Origin: a virus
Reading direction: 5' to 3' (one strand)
Virus record (IMG/VR): IMGVR_UViG_3300042914_002498
Span: 1 to 30,165 of that record
DNA length: 30,165 bases
Shown one piece after another: positions 6,631-13,364 of the stretch (position 1 is the stretch's first letter; every line of letters begins with the position of its first letter). The position numbers and the translations under genes were made by a program. The notes beneath the pieces are model-generated. The model did not search any database. It had not been told where the DNA came from and saw only the letters and a program-made list of their open reading frames with translations.

Positions 6631-6810
6631 TTATTGGTTTTTAATCTGATTAAAGATGTGTAAAGATTGTGAGTTGTAGTCTAACACATCATTATAGGCT
6701 ACAACTTTAGTTAATTTTGGTTTTTGAGACAGGAAAGTACTCTCTGGCTTTTTATTCTTAGCCAGAGATCTTACCTTCAATCTCACTTTATTCCATAGTG
6801 ATAAATCCAT
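6631..6810 (-). CDS. 59-aa basic protein
   Basis: MDLSLWNKVRLKVRSLAKNKKPE followed by STFLSQKPKLTKVV and a polar tail. It fits the gap between the Myb-like gene and the 79-aa gene, with its stop 1 base before the next start, and ATG 6810 is the only ATG after the preceding in-frame stop. The strongly basic N-terminus could bind nucleic acid. No family is recognised. Confidence 0.5.
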   Translation of the reverse strand: MDLSLWNKVRLKVRSLAKNKKPESTFLSQKPKLTKVVAYNDVLDYNSQSLHIFNQIKNQ

Positions 6811-6880
6811 ATGAAAGTCATTAACAATAGGTAAAAAATTAAAACGTATTTTTCAGGATCGCGCTTCTTTAATGTTAATC

Positions 6881-7147
6881 TCATACTTCAACAATAAACA
6901 GGTTACCTTTCTTAATTACTTTGTAATTATCTGTCTTGATAAGCTTTTTGAATTCAGCTTTCAAAGACTTTTTCTCAATTCTATTGAGATGATAATAGTA
7001 ATGTTGCTTAATAGCACTAAAGCTTCTATTTAGCTTTTTAGCTGCTAAATTGAATGAATGATCTAGCACATATTGTTTATTCTGTTCAAGAATATCAAAC
7101 AATACTTTTTCCTCTTTTGGGTTCCAACTGTTTCTGTTAGTTGTCAT
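6881..7147 (-). CDS. Myb/SANT-like DNA-binding protein
   Basis: 88 aa. W8-x-P-KEEKVLFDILEQNKQYVLDHSFNLAAKKLNRSFSAIKQHYYYHL has the three-helix SANT/Myb layout: an aromatic residue, an acidic first helix, then LAAKKLNRSxxAIKxHYY as helix-turn-helix. Such small proteins occur in phages and are presumed transcriptional regulators or genome organisers. The C-terminal 30 residues (KKLIKTDNYKVIKKGNLFIVEV) look like beta strands. It overlaps the upstream 78-aa gene by 11 bases. A regulatory role is inferred from the fold. Confidence 0.65.
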   Translation of the reverse strand: MTTNRNSWNPKEEKVLFDILEQNKQYVLDHSFNLAAKKLNRSFSAIKQHYYYHLNRIEKKSLKAEFKKLIKTDNYKVIKKGNLFIVEV

Positions 7148-7373
7148 TGAAATTATAGTTTAAAGGTTTAACAATACGAGCAGTATATTCTGGTTGCTCA
7201 TCCAGTTCTCCCTGATTAGGAATTAAATCTACTTCAACAATTCTAGATTCCAATTTGTCAATAACTATTACGTTGTTAAATTTAGACAATGGATACCATT
7301 TTTGTTGTGTTGGTGCTGATGAAAGGTGAACTAGCACCTTACCATCAACAATGTGAATTTCACCAATGTACAT
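7137..7373 (-). CDS. Unknown 78-aa protein
   Basis: MYIGEIHIVDGKVLVHLSSAPTQQKWYPLSKF and later IVEVDLIPNQGELDEQPEYTARIVKP. Alternating hydrophobic and polar residues suggest a compact beta fold. It is coupled to the Myb-like gene by an 11-base overlap and lies 11 bases after the stop of the small lipoprotein gene. No named family is recognised. Confidence 0.6.
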   Translation of the reverse strand: MYIGEIHIVDGKVLVHLSSAPTQQKWYPLSKFNNVIVIDKLESRIVEVDLIPNQGELDEQPEYTARIVKPLNYNFNDN

Positions 7374-7384
7374 TTTTTTGTGAT

Positions 7385-7510
7385 TTACCAGCTCTTTTTA
7401 TAATTAGGATGAGCTTTTAGTCCTCTGCAGTGATGTTTCTTGTTTGATGTACAGCTAGTCATTGCAGCTACTATGCACATTAGTAAGAAAATTGAGATTG
7501 TTTCTTTCAT
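7385..7510 (-). CDS. 41-aa lipoprotein
   Basis: MKETISIFLLMCIVAAMTSCTSNKK is a lipoprotein signal with the lipobox MTSC (Cys20), followed by a 22-residue basic tail (HHCRGLKAHPNYKKSW). Very short lipoproteins with a tail of the type CRGxKxHPxYKK occur in Bacteroidota genomes. After processing only about 22 residues would remain, anchored to a membrane. An exclusion or envelope-modifying role is speculation. Confidence 0.6.
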   Translation of the reverse strand: MKETISIFLLMCIVAAMTSCTSNKKHHCRGLKAHPNYKKSW

Positions 7511-7577
7511 GTTAGTGAAAATTAAACAGAGCGTGCTCGGAAACTTAATCCACTACACTATATGCTTCTCTGTAAGG

Positions 7578-7955
7578 TTAGTGAAGATCTAAAGATATTT
7601 GACTTGGTGGTGATGGCATTCGATTGTTATTCTTTAAATGTAACAAATCCCATGTACCAGGAGCAATAGAATTAGATAATACATCTATTTCTTTCTGAAG
7701 CATTTGCTGCTTCTGCATTCTGTTAAATAACATAGCCTTCTTTTTTGTTTGGAAATACTTATCCCTAACAATCATTGGCATATTATTTTGGTAATCTACT
7801 TTAAACTCTAATGAAAAGTATCTTCTACCTTTGTAATTAGAGAATACAAATACACCATCATGAAAGCCTTCAGGCAAACTTGTGGCATAAGTAGCTTTAA
7901 CATGTACACCATCACTATAATAGTGTATACTGCAATTCTTCGGTAATTGTACCAT
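7578..7955 (-). CDS. Unknown 125-aa protein
   Basis: MVQLPKNCSIHYYSDGVHVKATYATSLPEGFHDGVFVFSNYKGRRYFSLEFKVDYQ is a beta-rich N-terminal part. The second half (TKKKAMLFNRMQKQQMLQKEIDVLSNSI) is helical and Met/Gln-rich, and the tail is Pro/Ser-rich (NRMPSPPSQISLDLH). It starts 1 base from the 61-aa gene. About 70 bases of non-coding sequence separate it from the lipoprotein gene downstream. No recognised domain. Confidence 0.6.
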   Translation of the reverse strand: MVQLPKNCSIHYYSDGVHVKATYATSLPEGFHDGVFVFSNYKGRRYFSLEFKVDYQNNMPMIVRDKYFQTKKKAMLFNRMQKQQMLQKEIDVLSNSIAPGTWDLLHLKNNNRMPSPPSQISLDLH

Positions 7956-7956
7956 T

Positions 7957-8142
7957 TTATTTGTTTTTAAAGGGTTTAACTGCTACATATTGAGTGTCAA
8001 TAGGTAGATTCAATGATTCTGCTTCTATTTTATCTGTCTTTATAAAACAGTATTCACTGTCTTGTCTAACAAGTAAATAAAAGTCCTCTGTACTAGACAT
8101 TCCTAATGTAATACAGAGGATAATTTTCTTAATTTCAAACAT
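7957..8142 (-). CDS. Unknown 61-aa protein
   Basis: MFEIKKIILCITLGMSSTEDFYLLVRQDSEYCFIKTDKIEAESLNLPIDTQYVAVKPFKNK. The first 15 residues are hydrophobic, but the segment is short and the rest looks like beta strands, so membrane insertion is unclear. It is the first protein gene after the tRNA-Arg in transcription order and is coupled to the 125-aa gene. Function unknown. Confidence 0.55.
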   Translation of the reverse strand: MFEIKKIILCITLGMSSTEDFYLLVRQDSEYCFIKTDKIEAESLNLPIDTQYVAVKPFKNK

Positions 8143-8273
8143 ACCAATGGTAATTGTTGAGGTAACACAAATAATTTAGTTTTAAGAATGTATCTCCCAT
8201 AAATATAGAAACACCTACTCTTCTTTTTCTTTTGAAAATTGCATGTTGTTAGTTTTTAAATGTGAAAAAATGT

Positions 8274-8346
8274 CTTCCAGAAGGGACTCGAACCCCTGAC
8301 CCACAGCTTAGAAGGCTGTTGCTCTATCCAACTGAGCTACTGGAAG
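8274..8346 (-). tRNA. tRNA-Arg (anticodon UCU)
   Basis: On the minus strand the acceptor CTTCCAG pairs with CTGGAAG, the D arm is GCTC/GAGC, the anticodon stem is ACAGC/GCTGT with loop CTTCTAA, and the T arm is AGGGG-TTCGAGT-CCCTT. The anticodon TCT reads AGA, a very common Arg codon in this AT-rich phage. CCA is not encoded. It is the last element of the long gene-free stretch upstream and may be processed from the same transcript. Confidence 0.93.
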
Positions 8347-9876
8347 TTAATATCAATACCTCACCACAAGGTATTTGCACAATGTTGTTATCCTTATCTA
8401 AGAGTATTAGTATTTCTACCAACTGTAATTCTCACTTACCTAATAAGCTCTTGGGTATTTCTACTTCGCTACATTAGAGTTACACTTATACAATTTACCT
8501 CTACTTATCAAACAACTACTACAAACATATTACTATGTTTGAGGCATAAACACTATTAAGTGTGTTTTTTAATGTGGTTTCACTCCACTAAGTTAAAACA
8601 CTTAATATTCTTTACTTTATCCTACTACAGTTTTAGTATTACTACTAACTTCATAGTTCCATTATCAGCTTTATGCTGCCACCATCATTGTTACTTAGGT
8701 TATATACTATCTTCCTTCAAAGGGAATTGTCAATACAGATATTACAGATTAATTATCTTCTTCAAGGGAGTTTTCACTGTATATTCGATGTATGTATAGT
8801 ATTTTCACAATGACTTTATATCTTCTACCAATGTATTCACCTCTTCAATGGATTTGTGAATAAAATTCGTCCAAAAAGTTAACATAGTTCTTATTTACCT
8901 AGGAAAAGCCTACCGAAAGTAAGAATATTATTGGTATAGAATATTGATATACTGAGAATCACTCTATCTGGTATATCAGCAGATTTACTTAGATTAGTTT
9001 ACATCCAACTTAAAGTATCAAAGATGTTCTTGTCTACGCCCAAGAATATGTCGGGTTATTTTTAGATATAACCATCTCTTGCTTGATGAGAGCAGTATTT
9101 TTAGAAAATATTATCTAATGTTTTGTAATAGCACTAAGCAGTTTCCTGGTCTTAGACTTTGAGGACAACCTAGGTCTTAACCTAAATCATCCAACTATTA
9201 CAAAACAATTAGATTATTTACAACTCCAGTAAGTTCAATGATATGCACCTACATTGACTATTTAAACTCACTTGGTAGCAATTAGAGTTCTGGTTTATTG
9301 TAAATATTGAGTTAAAATAAAATCACTTGTCCAATTCTAGGGAATATTGTATTGGAAATACATCCAATTTTACTAAACAATACCTTTACCTCTAAACACA
9401 ACTGCTAGTACAGTTTATAACATTAACTCAACAAACGTTCTTATGGTAGTTATGAATATTTCTGTTATTGTTAGCATTCAAGCAAGTGATTTTATTGTTG
9501 GTTGTTGTCTTTACCAGAGACGTCATATCCACCAGATTTGTTAGAGACAATCACATTTCATATACTGGCTAACACGTGATTGAATGGTAATTATCAAAAA
9601 AGTTATCTGAATAACAGACATATAGCTAATGCTAAAAACAAAATCAAAATCAAAGACCTTTTCTTACTGCAAAGACAAAAACAAGAACCAAGTCTCTTCG
9701 TGTTAACCAATTATCTGCTTACTTTACGTTTAAAGTAAGATTTCAGTAACCTGTTTAACGATGAGTTCTATCTCAGTAGTTTTAATTTGTAAGAAAAGCG
9801 GTTTTAGACGCCTCAAAGGGCTAGATATAAGTTTTTTGCTTTTTAGTTATATTTAGATCTGTTATTCAGATATAAA
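8347..9876 (-). ncRNA. Candidate giant structured non-coding RNA region
   Basis: About 1.5 kb without a credible ORF but with many inverted repeats. Long-range pairs: 9113-9131 with 9195-9214 (19 bp, one bulged base); 9316-9329 with 9483-9496 (14 bp perfect); 9307-9315 with 9423-9431 (9 bp, crossing the previous pair); 9604-9618 with 9858-9872 (15 bp perfect). Local hairpins: 8355-8361/8369-8375, 8555-8563/8598-8606, 8945-8952/8971-8978, 9027-9032/9041-9046, 9549-9555/9575-9581, 9718-9726/9731-9739. It directly precedes tRNA-Arg on the minus strand, the setting known for GOLLD and ROOL phage RNAs. Ends, strand and number of RNAs are inference. Confidence 0.5.
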
Positions 9877-9911
9877 GAATAGAGGAATCAGCTTGTGCTT
9901 ATCCTCTATTC
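9877..9911 (-). terminator. Hairpin terminator after the 304-aa gene
   Basis: GAATAGAGGA (9877-9886) pairs perfectly with TCCTCTATTC (9902-9911) around 15 bases. On the minus strand TTTATATCT follows. It begins 13 bases after the stop of the 304-aa gene. The T-run is modest, so some read-through into the RNA region is possible. Confidence 0.6.
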
Positions 9912-9924
9912 ACCTCTCAATGTG

Positions 9925-10839
9925 TTAGTCTTCCAACTGCTTTAGAAAAATATCTACAACAGGTTGAAATCTTGGATCAACATCAATCTTCAAAGCTGCA
10001 ATGCTTTTTACAGCATTTTGTCTTTGAGCTTCAAAATCCTGAGATAACTTCTGATCCTCTTGTTGATACAAGGCATAAGCAGTTTGATACTTATTCAAAA
10101 GAATAGAATTCTCAGCATTAACTCTTGATTGTTCATCAGCATTAGCCCTTGCAATGCGTGCATTCTCTTCAGTAACCAAGTTCTTAACCTTAGCCTTGAA
10201 ATAGTTTACACGTTGCTCATACTTTCTGTGTAATGCAGCAAGTTCTTCATGAAATTGCAACAACTCAGCAGCAGTATGGTGAATATCTACTTTTAATGGA
10301 GTTTTCTTTCCATCTTCAATAGTAATCCACTCAAGAGTTTTCATAGTAGACAGCTCTTTTCTAAGATGATCCAAAGGACTATTCTTATGAATAAACTGAC
10401 CAATATGAGCAGCATATGCTTCTGATTCCAAATACTCGTTGTATTCAGATACAGATAACTGTTCCCAACCCCATTCTTCATTTACAGAGCTAATACGCTT
10501 AGCATTTAATAGAATAGGATACTCTGGTTCAGGTGTATGAACAAAGACTTCAAGCCTTTTGTTGTTAAGCAATTCATCCTTAGCTTTGATGTTCTCCATC
10601 AAGAAAGCTTGTGTAGAATGCAACAGTGATTTCTCTTTAAGCAAGTCTACAATGTTACCAGGAATTTTCTTACCAACAGTCTCAACATAGGTATCAACAC
10701 CTATTCTGATAGTTTTGGTAGCATTATTCAAGCTTGAAATCATGCTTGAAATGTCTTGTGCTCTTTGGAAGCAAAGATTAGAAATAGACTGTGCTTGGCT
10801 TAAAGATAAGCCTTTGGTTGCTAATGAGTTCTTTCTCAT
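9925..10839 (-). CDS. Unknown 304-aa helical protein
   Basis: Almost entirely helical. Residues about 15-90 are Gln/Ser/Asn-rich, the centre holds EEWGWEQLSVSEYNEYLESEAYAAHIGQFIHKNSPLDHLRKEL and an aromatic WITIEDGKKTPL, and residues about 195-280 form a coiled coil (LHRKYEQRVNYFKAKVKNLV, ARIARANADEQSRV). No enzymatic motif is visible. It stands alone between two gene-free structured stretches, followed by a hairpin terminator, so it may be its own transcription unit. The context suggests an early, abundant protein, but that is inference. Confidence 0.75.
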   Translation of the reverse strand: MRKNSLATKGLSLSQAQSISNLCFQRAQDISSMISSLNNATKTIRIGVDTYVETVGKKIPGNIVDLLKEKSLLHSTQAFLMENIKAKDELLNNKRLEVFVHTPEPEYPILLNAKRISSVNEEWGWEQLSVSEYNEYLESEAYAAHIGQFIHKNSPLDHLRKELSTMKTLEWITIEDGKKTPLKVDIHHTAAELLQFHEELAALHRKYEQRVNYFKAKVKNLVTEENARIARANADEQSRVNAENSILLNKYQTAYALYQQEDQKLSQDFEAQRQNAVKSIAALKIDVDPRFQPVVDIFLKQLED

Positions 10840-11122
10840 GGCTCTTGATACTGTTTCAGAAACAGAAAAATTTAGGTTAAAGATTGAGTTAAAATTTGGT
10901 TGACTGTTGGTTCACCATAAAGGCTTAACGCATACACCGTGAGTATTTTACAACTCTGTAGGTAGTCATTGCATGCTTAGCATTAAATACACTGTAACTA
11001 AAGGAATTACCTTTCGTCAAGACGCTATTGGTCACAATGCATTTAATGAATATACTTTCAGGTATATCAGCCTATATGGAATTCACCATCATTAAGAGTT
11101 CACTGTATTTAGGTTAAAAACC
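10840..11122 (-). other. Gene-free stretch with hairpins, upstream of the 304-aa gene
   Basis: About 280 bases with no credible ORF. Pairings seen: 10981-10988 with 11041-11048 (CATTAAAT/ATTTAATG), enclosing AAAGG-AATTA-CCTTT and ATTG-GTCA-CAAT; and ATATAC-TTTCAG-GTATAT near 11050-11067, whose 3' arm GGTATATCAGC recurs at 8970-8980 in the larger RNA region. TTTAGGTTAAA is repeated at 10871-10881 and 11108-11118. It could be a structured leader or a small RNA. Confidence 0.4.
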
Positions 11123-11153
11123 AAGGTAGAACAACTCTCAAACAAACTACCTT
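11123..11153 (-). terminator. Hairpin terminator after the 81-aa gene
   Basis: AAGGTAG (11123-11129) pairs with CTACCTT (11147-11153) around 17 bases. On the minus strand GGTTTTTAACC follows. It starts 2 bases after the stop of the 81-aa gene. Confidence 0.55.
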
Positions 11154-11154
11154 A

Positions 11155-11400
11155 TTACTGCAAGAAATTATGTGATTCATCACCATCCCAATAATCTGCT
11201 TCGTTAAGCATTTCTTGGAATTCTTCTTCTTGAAAATTACTTTCAATGTTTGATGTAGATTTAACTACTTGTGGATTATCAATCAATAAAGACTCATAAT
11301 AATGGATGATAGTTGTTACTCCTGCTTTAGGAATAACACTACCATCCATCAAATTAGTGAATCTTTGCGTTGTTTTCAGCAGAGCTTCTTGTTTTGTCAT
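11155..11400 (-). CDS. Unknown 81-aa acidic protein
   Basis: MTKQEALLKTTQRFTNLMDGSVIPKAGVTTIIHYYESLLIDN, then an acidic tail (EEEFQEMLNEADYWDGDESHNFLQ). The first part is helical. The acidic, aromatic tail could be a DNA mimic or a partner-binding tail, but this is a guess. It starts 2 bases after the stop of the 171-aa gene, so the two are one unit that ends at a hairpin terminator. Confidence 0.65.
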   Translation of the reverse strand: MTKQEALLKTTQRFTNLMDGSVIPKAGVTTIIHYYESLLIDNPQVVKSTSNIESNFQEEEFQEMLNEADYWDGDESHNFLQ

Positions 11401-11402
11401 TG

Positions 11403-11918
11403 TTAATCTTCAAGACAATAATCAATATCTCTAACTTGTGGAGCTTTCCACACTTCTAGCTTGTTCCAGGATGATAAACTCATGCTTGAATGCATTGTTT
11501 CCATTTGTGGAAATGTTACATAATGAGTTTTTGTGTTATCATTCCATGACTTTTTATAGTCTTGGTAATTATCACAAGTTATCTCACTAGTATCTACATC
11601 CTTATCAACATAAATGCTGATCTTTTTATTCTGTTGACAGTTGTAACTTACTTCTTTTTCAAAAGCATTAAAGCCAATGAAATTAAGTTTATTACCGTTA
11701 GTATCATGAATAACACACTGTTTAATAACAGGCTCTTCATAGATATTTAACATTAATTCCATTGCAACTTCTGGATTAGGTGTTGCATAGATTACTTTCA
11801 AAAGGTTTTCAACAGATGCTCCGTGATACTTACACTCTAAAGCTGCTTTAAATACTTTAGAAAATCCTTGTTCATTGTTATTAGAAAATCCTTGTTCATT
11901 GTTAGCTGTCTTAGCCAT
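11403..11918 (-). CDS. Unknown 171-aa protein with duplicated N-terminal peptide
   Basis: The N-terminus contains two copies of NNEQGFS from a 24-base tandem duplication. The helical part GFSKVFKAALECKYHGASVENLLKVIYATPNPEVAMELMLNIYEEP is followed by a beta-rich part (IHDTNGNKLNFIGFNAFEKEVSY and ISIYVDKDVDTSE). No family is recognised. It is the first gene of a two-gene unit and is preceded by a long structured, gene-free stretch that could be its leader. Confidence 0.7.
   Translation of the reverse strand: MAKTANNEQGFSNNNEQGFSKVFKAALECKYHGASVENLLKVIYATPNPEVAMELMLNIYEEPVIKQCVIHDTNGNKLNFIGFNAFEKEVSYNCQQNKKISIYVDKDVDTSEITCDNYQDYKKSWNDNTKTHYVTFPQMETMHSSMSLSSWNKLEVWKAPQVRDIDYCLED
11857..11904. 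repeat. 24-bp tandem duplication inside the 171-aa gene
   Basis: TTAGAAAATCCTTGTTCATT plus GTTA occurs twice head to tail with no difference (11857-11880 and 11881-11904). It is in frame and adds eight residues. Identity of the copies points to a recent slippage event or an assembly variant. Confidence 0.9.
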
Positions 11919-11926
11919 TTTATTTA

Positions 11927-12600
11927 GAGTTTAAGAGGTTACAAATTAAAAATTGCACAAGTTGTAATAGTTCATTCCATTATGGAGCTGACGAATGTAA
12001 GTGTTTGTCTAATCGAAAGTCACACTTAAAAGACATAAGGTTGCGATCCTTACTATGCTCTAGGAAAAACTATTACAACTTTGTGCAAATATCTTACAGG
12101 TTCCCAGAAGTCATGTTGATTTGACTGGTATCTACCTATTTCTAGGACAACTATGGTTAATTTGTCTGTAAGAAAGATTGTCCATCTGCACTCAGTTGTA
12201 ATACAAGGTTGTTTAACCCTTGTCATAAGTTTATATGCTTATGTGTCCTGTAAATCTCCTTGTAGGAATTTACTATTAACCATATTACATATTACAACTG
12301 CTCACCTTTTGGAAGTGAGTTATGGTGCATTAACAATGTGGAAGCTTGTGGTTTACCAACCTGAGTTTTGTTATTTGATATTGCTTTTCAGGCAATTAAA
12401 CACTTTACGAATAAAGCCAAGTTTATTAAACTTTTTGATCAAATAACTGTATGCAAGACATTATTGGTTAGTCTTGCTAGTTGCGACAAGGATTACTGCC
12501 TTGCACTTTAGGGGAGTTACATATGTGCTATATAATTAACAATCAACAGGTATAGCACGTAACCTGTCAATGCTTGTTTTGGGTGTGTGTGGGATATATA
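11927..12600 (-). ncRNA. Second candidate structured RNA region
   Basis: About 670 bases without a credible ORF. Pairings: 11953-11972 with 12068-12088 (20 bp, one bulged base); 12193-12203 with 12290-12300 (11 bp perfect); 12370-12379 with 12438-12447 (10 bp), enclosing ATTGC/GCAAT and AAGTTT/AAACTT hairpins as a three-way junction; 12453-12459 with 12471-12477 (7 bp); 12487-12491 with 12499-12503; 12516-12520 plus 12525-12532 with 12551-12563 (13 bp with a bulge). Two of the long stems share TTGTAATA/TATTACAA with a stem at 9119-9207 in the larger region. Orientation is assumed minus from the neighbours. Confidence 0.5.
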
Positions 12601-12614
12601 CACAATAAAACAAA

Positions 12615-12644
12615 GGAAAGGAAGGACGAAGTCCTTCACTTTCC
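12615..12644 (-). terminator. Strong hairpin terminator after the 88-aa gene
   Basis: GGAAAG-GAAGGAC, loop GAA, GTCCTTC-A-CTTTCC gives 13 bp with one bulged A. On the minus strand TTTGTTTTATTG follows. It begins 8 bases after the stop of the 88-aa gene. Confidence 0.85.
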
Positions 12645-12651
12645 AATGACC

Positions 12652-12918
12652 TTAACCAGCAATTCCAGCAAAAGGTGACGCAGGAACCGCAGGTTGGATT
12701 GATGACTTAAGGGCATTACCCGCAGCAGCCACAGTCTCACGCGAAGCGTAGATTGCTTTGCCATCTTTACTTAAGATGAAATCTGGCTTAATCTTGAACA
12801 GTATGCAAATACCTGCAATAACTACTGAAGAATCAGCTACTAGCTCAATGTTTTCAGGTGTTAACTCTACTGTTTTTTGAGTTAACTTACCCATTCTGGA
12901 GATCAATAAATCTTGCAT
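12652..12918 (-). CDS. Unknown 88-aa protein, first gene of the left block
   Basis: MQDLLISRMGKLTQKTVELTPENIELVADSSVVIAGICILFKIKPDF, then SKDGKAIYASRETVAAAGNALKSS and a Pro/Ala/Gly tail. It is richer in G+C than its surroundings. A hydrophobic patch (SSVVIAGICILF) is too short for a clear membrane helix. It is the gene nearest the divergent promoter region and has its own strong terminator, so it is probably expressed early and abundantly. No family is recognised. Confidence 0.65.
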   Translation of the reverse strand: MQDLLISRMGKLTQKTVELTPENIELVADSSVVIAGICILFKIKPDFILSKDGKAIYASRETVAAAGNALKSSIQPAVPASPFAGIAG

Positions 12919-13329
12919 TTGTTTATTTTTTTAATGGTTGGGGTAGTTCCCGCGCAAAGATTAGGTAGGGTGGTTTTGTTGAGTAGGTACACACTCACAT
13001 AAACACAAAACTTTTTTGTTTTTTATAAAAAATTTTTATTATCTTTGCACTGTAACCTAATTTTAATAAACCTCTTAAAGTTAGATCACCCATAGGTAAA
13101 AGTGGGTTAGAAGTTGGATCAATGTTCTCTAAATAAGAGAATGACTTTCTCCGATAGTTACAAAAAGGGTTTTGATATAATGGCAGGGCTACCACCAGAG
13201 CGTAAGGGGAAGAGTAGACTAGGGGCTTAACACCAACTGCAGGAAATTCAAAATTAAGTTTAAAACTCTAAGGGGAAAATTATATCCACTCAGTAACAGC
13301 AAGTTAAGTATTAATAAGAATTTTTTACT
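12919..13329. other. Divergent intergenic region between the two blocks
   Basis: About 410 bases with no convincing protein gene. It contains a plus-strand promoter (13015-13047) and a minus-strand TAATCTTTG near 12955-12965 that resembles a -7 box with one extra base and could serve the 88-aa gene. Downstream of the plus promoter are small hairpins such as ACCCA/TGGGT (about 13089-13110) and TTCTC/GAGAA (about 13131-13140). The only plus-strand peptide seen is 14 codons at about 13180. The region may be a short untranslated RNA or leader. Confidence 0.45.
13015..13047 (+). promoter_or_regulatory. Plus-strand promoter, upstream
   Basis: TTTG (13015-13018), 21 bases, then TATCTTTG (13040-13047). 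This fits the Bacteroidota primary sigma consensus TTTG-N19-21-TAnnTTTG. The spacer is almost pure A+T. Transcription would start near 13054 and run into the right block through a leader of about 300 bases. Confidence 0.65.
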
Positions 13330-13360
13330 TGACTTATGTATGATTGTTACAGTATATTTG
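13330..13360 (+). promoter_or_regulatory. Plus-strand promoter for the right block
   Basis: TTG (13330-13332), 20 bases, then TATATTTG (13353-13360). The ATG of the first right-block gene starts only 4 bases after the box, so a message from this promoter would be leaderless or nearly so. Confidence 0.7.
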
Positions 13361-13364
13361 TCTT

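Noticed and set aside
8135-8200. Minus-strand 21-codon frame MGDTFLKLNYLCYLNNYHWYV
   Set aside because: Too short to support, and it overlaps the start of the 61-aa gene.
8262-8477. Plus-strand 71-aa frame with GTRTPDPQLRR
   Set aside because: This is the well-known false translation of the reverse strand of a tRNA gene; the tRNA-Arg lies here.
8560-8799. Plus-strand 79-aa frame in the large gene-free stretch
   Set aside because: Composition (Phe, Tyr, His, Cys-rich, low charge) is not protein-like, no neighbours are on this strand, and its bases take part in inverted repeats.
8347-9924. Protein gene hidden by stop-codon reassignment, as in some crass-like phages
   Set aside because: All neighbouring genes read normally with the standard code and end at TAA, TGA and TAG; the dense inverted repeats fit RNA better. 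Not fully excluded.
10715-10903. Plus-strand 62-aa frame opposite the start of the 304-aa gene
   Set aside because: Shadow of the real gene, without supporting context.
12153-12446. Plus-strand 97-aa frame in the second structured region
   Set aside because: It lies across several stems, is on the strand opposite to the block, and its sequence resembles no protein.
8347-12600. CRISPR array or group II intron as the explanation of the repeats
   Set aside because: There are no regularly spaced direct repeats, no reverse transcriptase or maturase gene, and no interrupted coding sequence on the flanks.
12995-13195. Minus-strand 66-aa frame in the divergent region
   Set aside because: Its last third is the complement of the A+T-rich plus-strand promoter, and the sequence is not protein-like.
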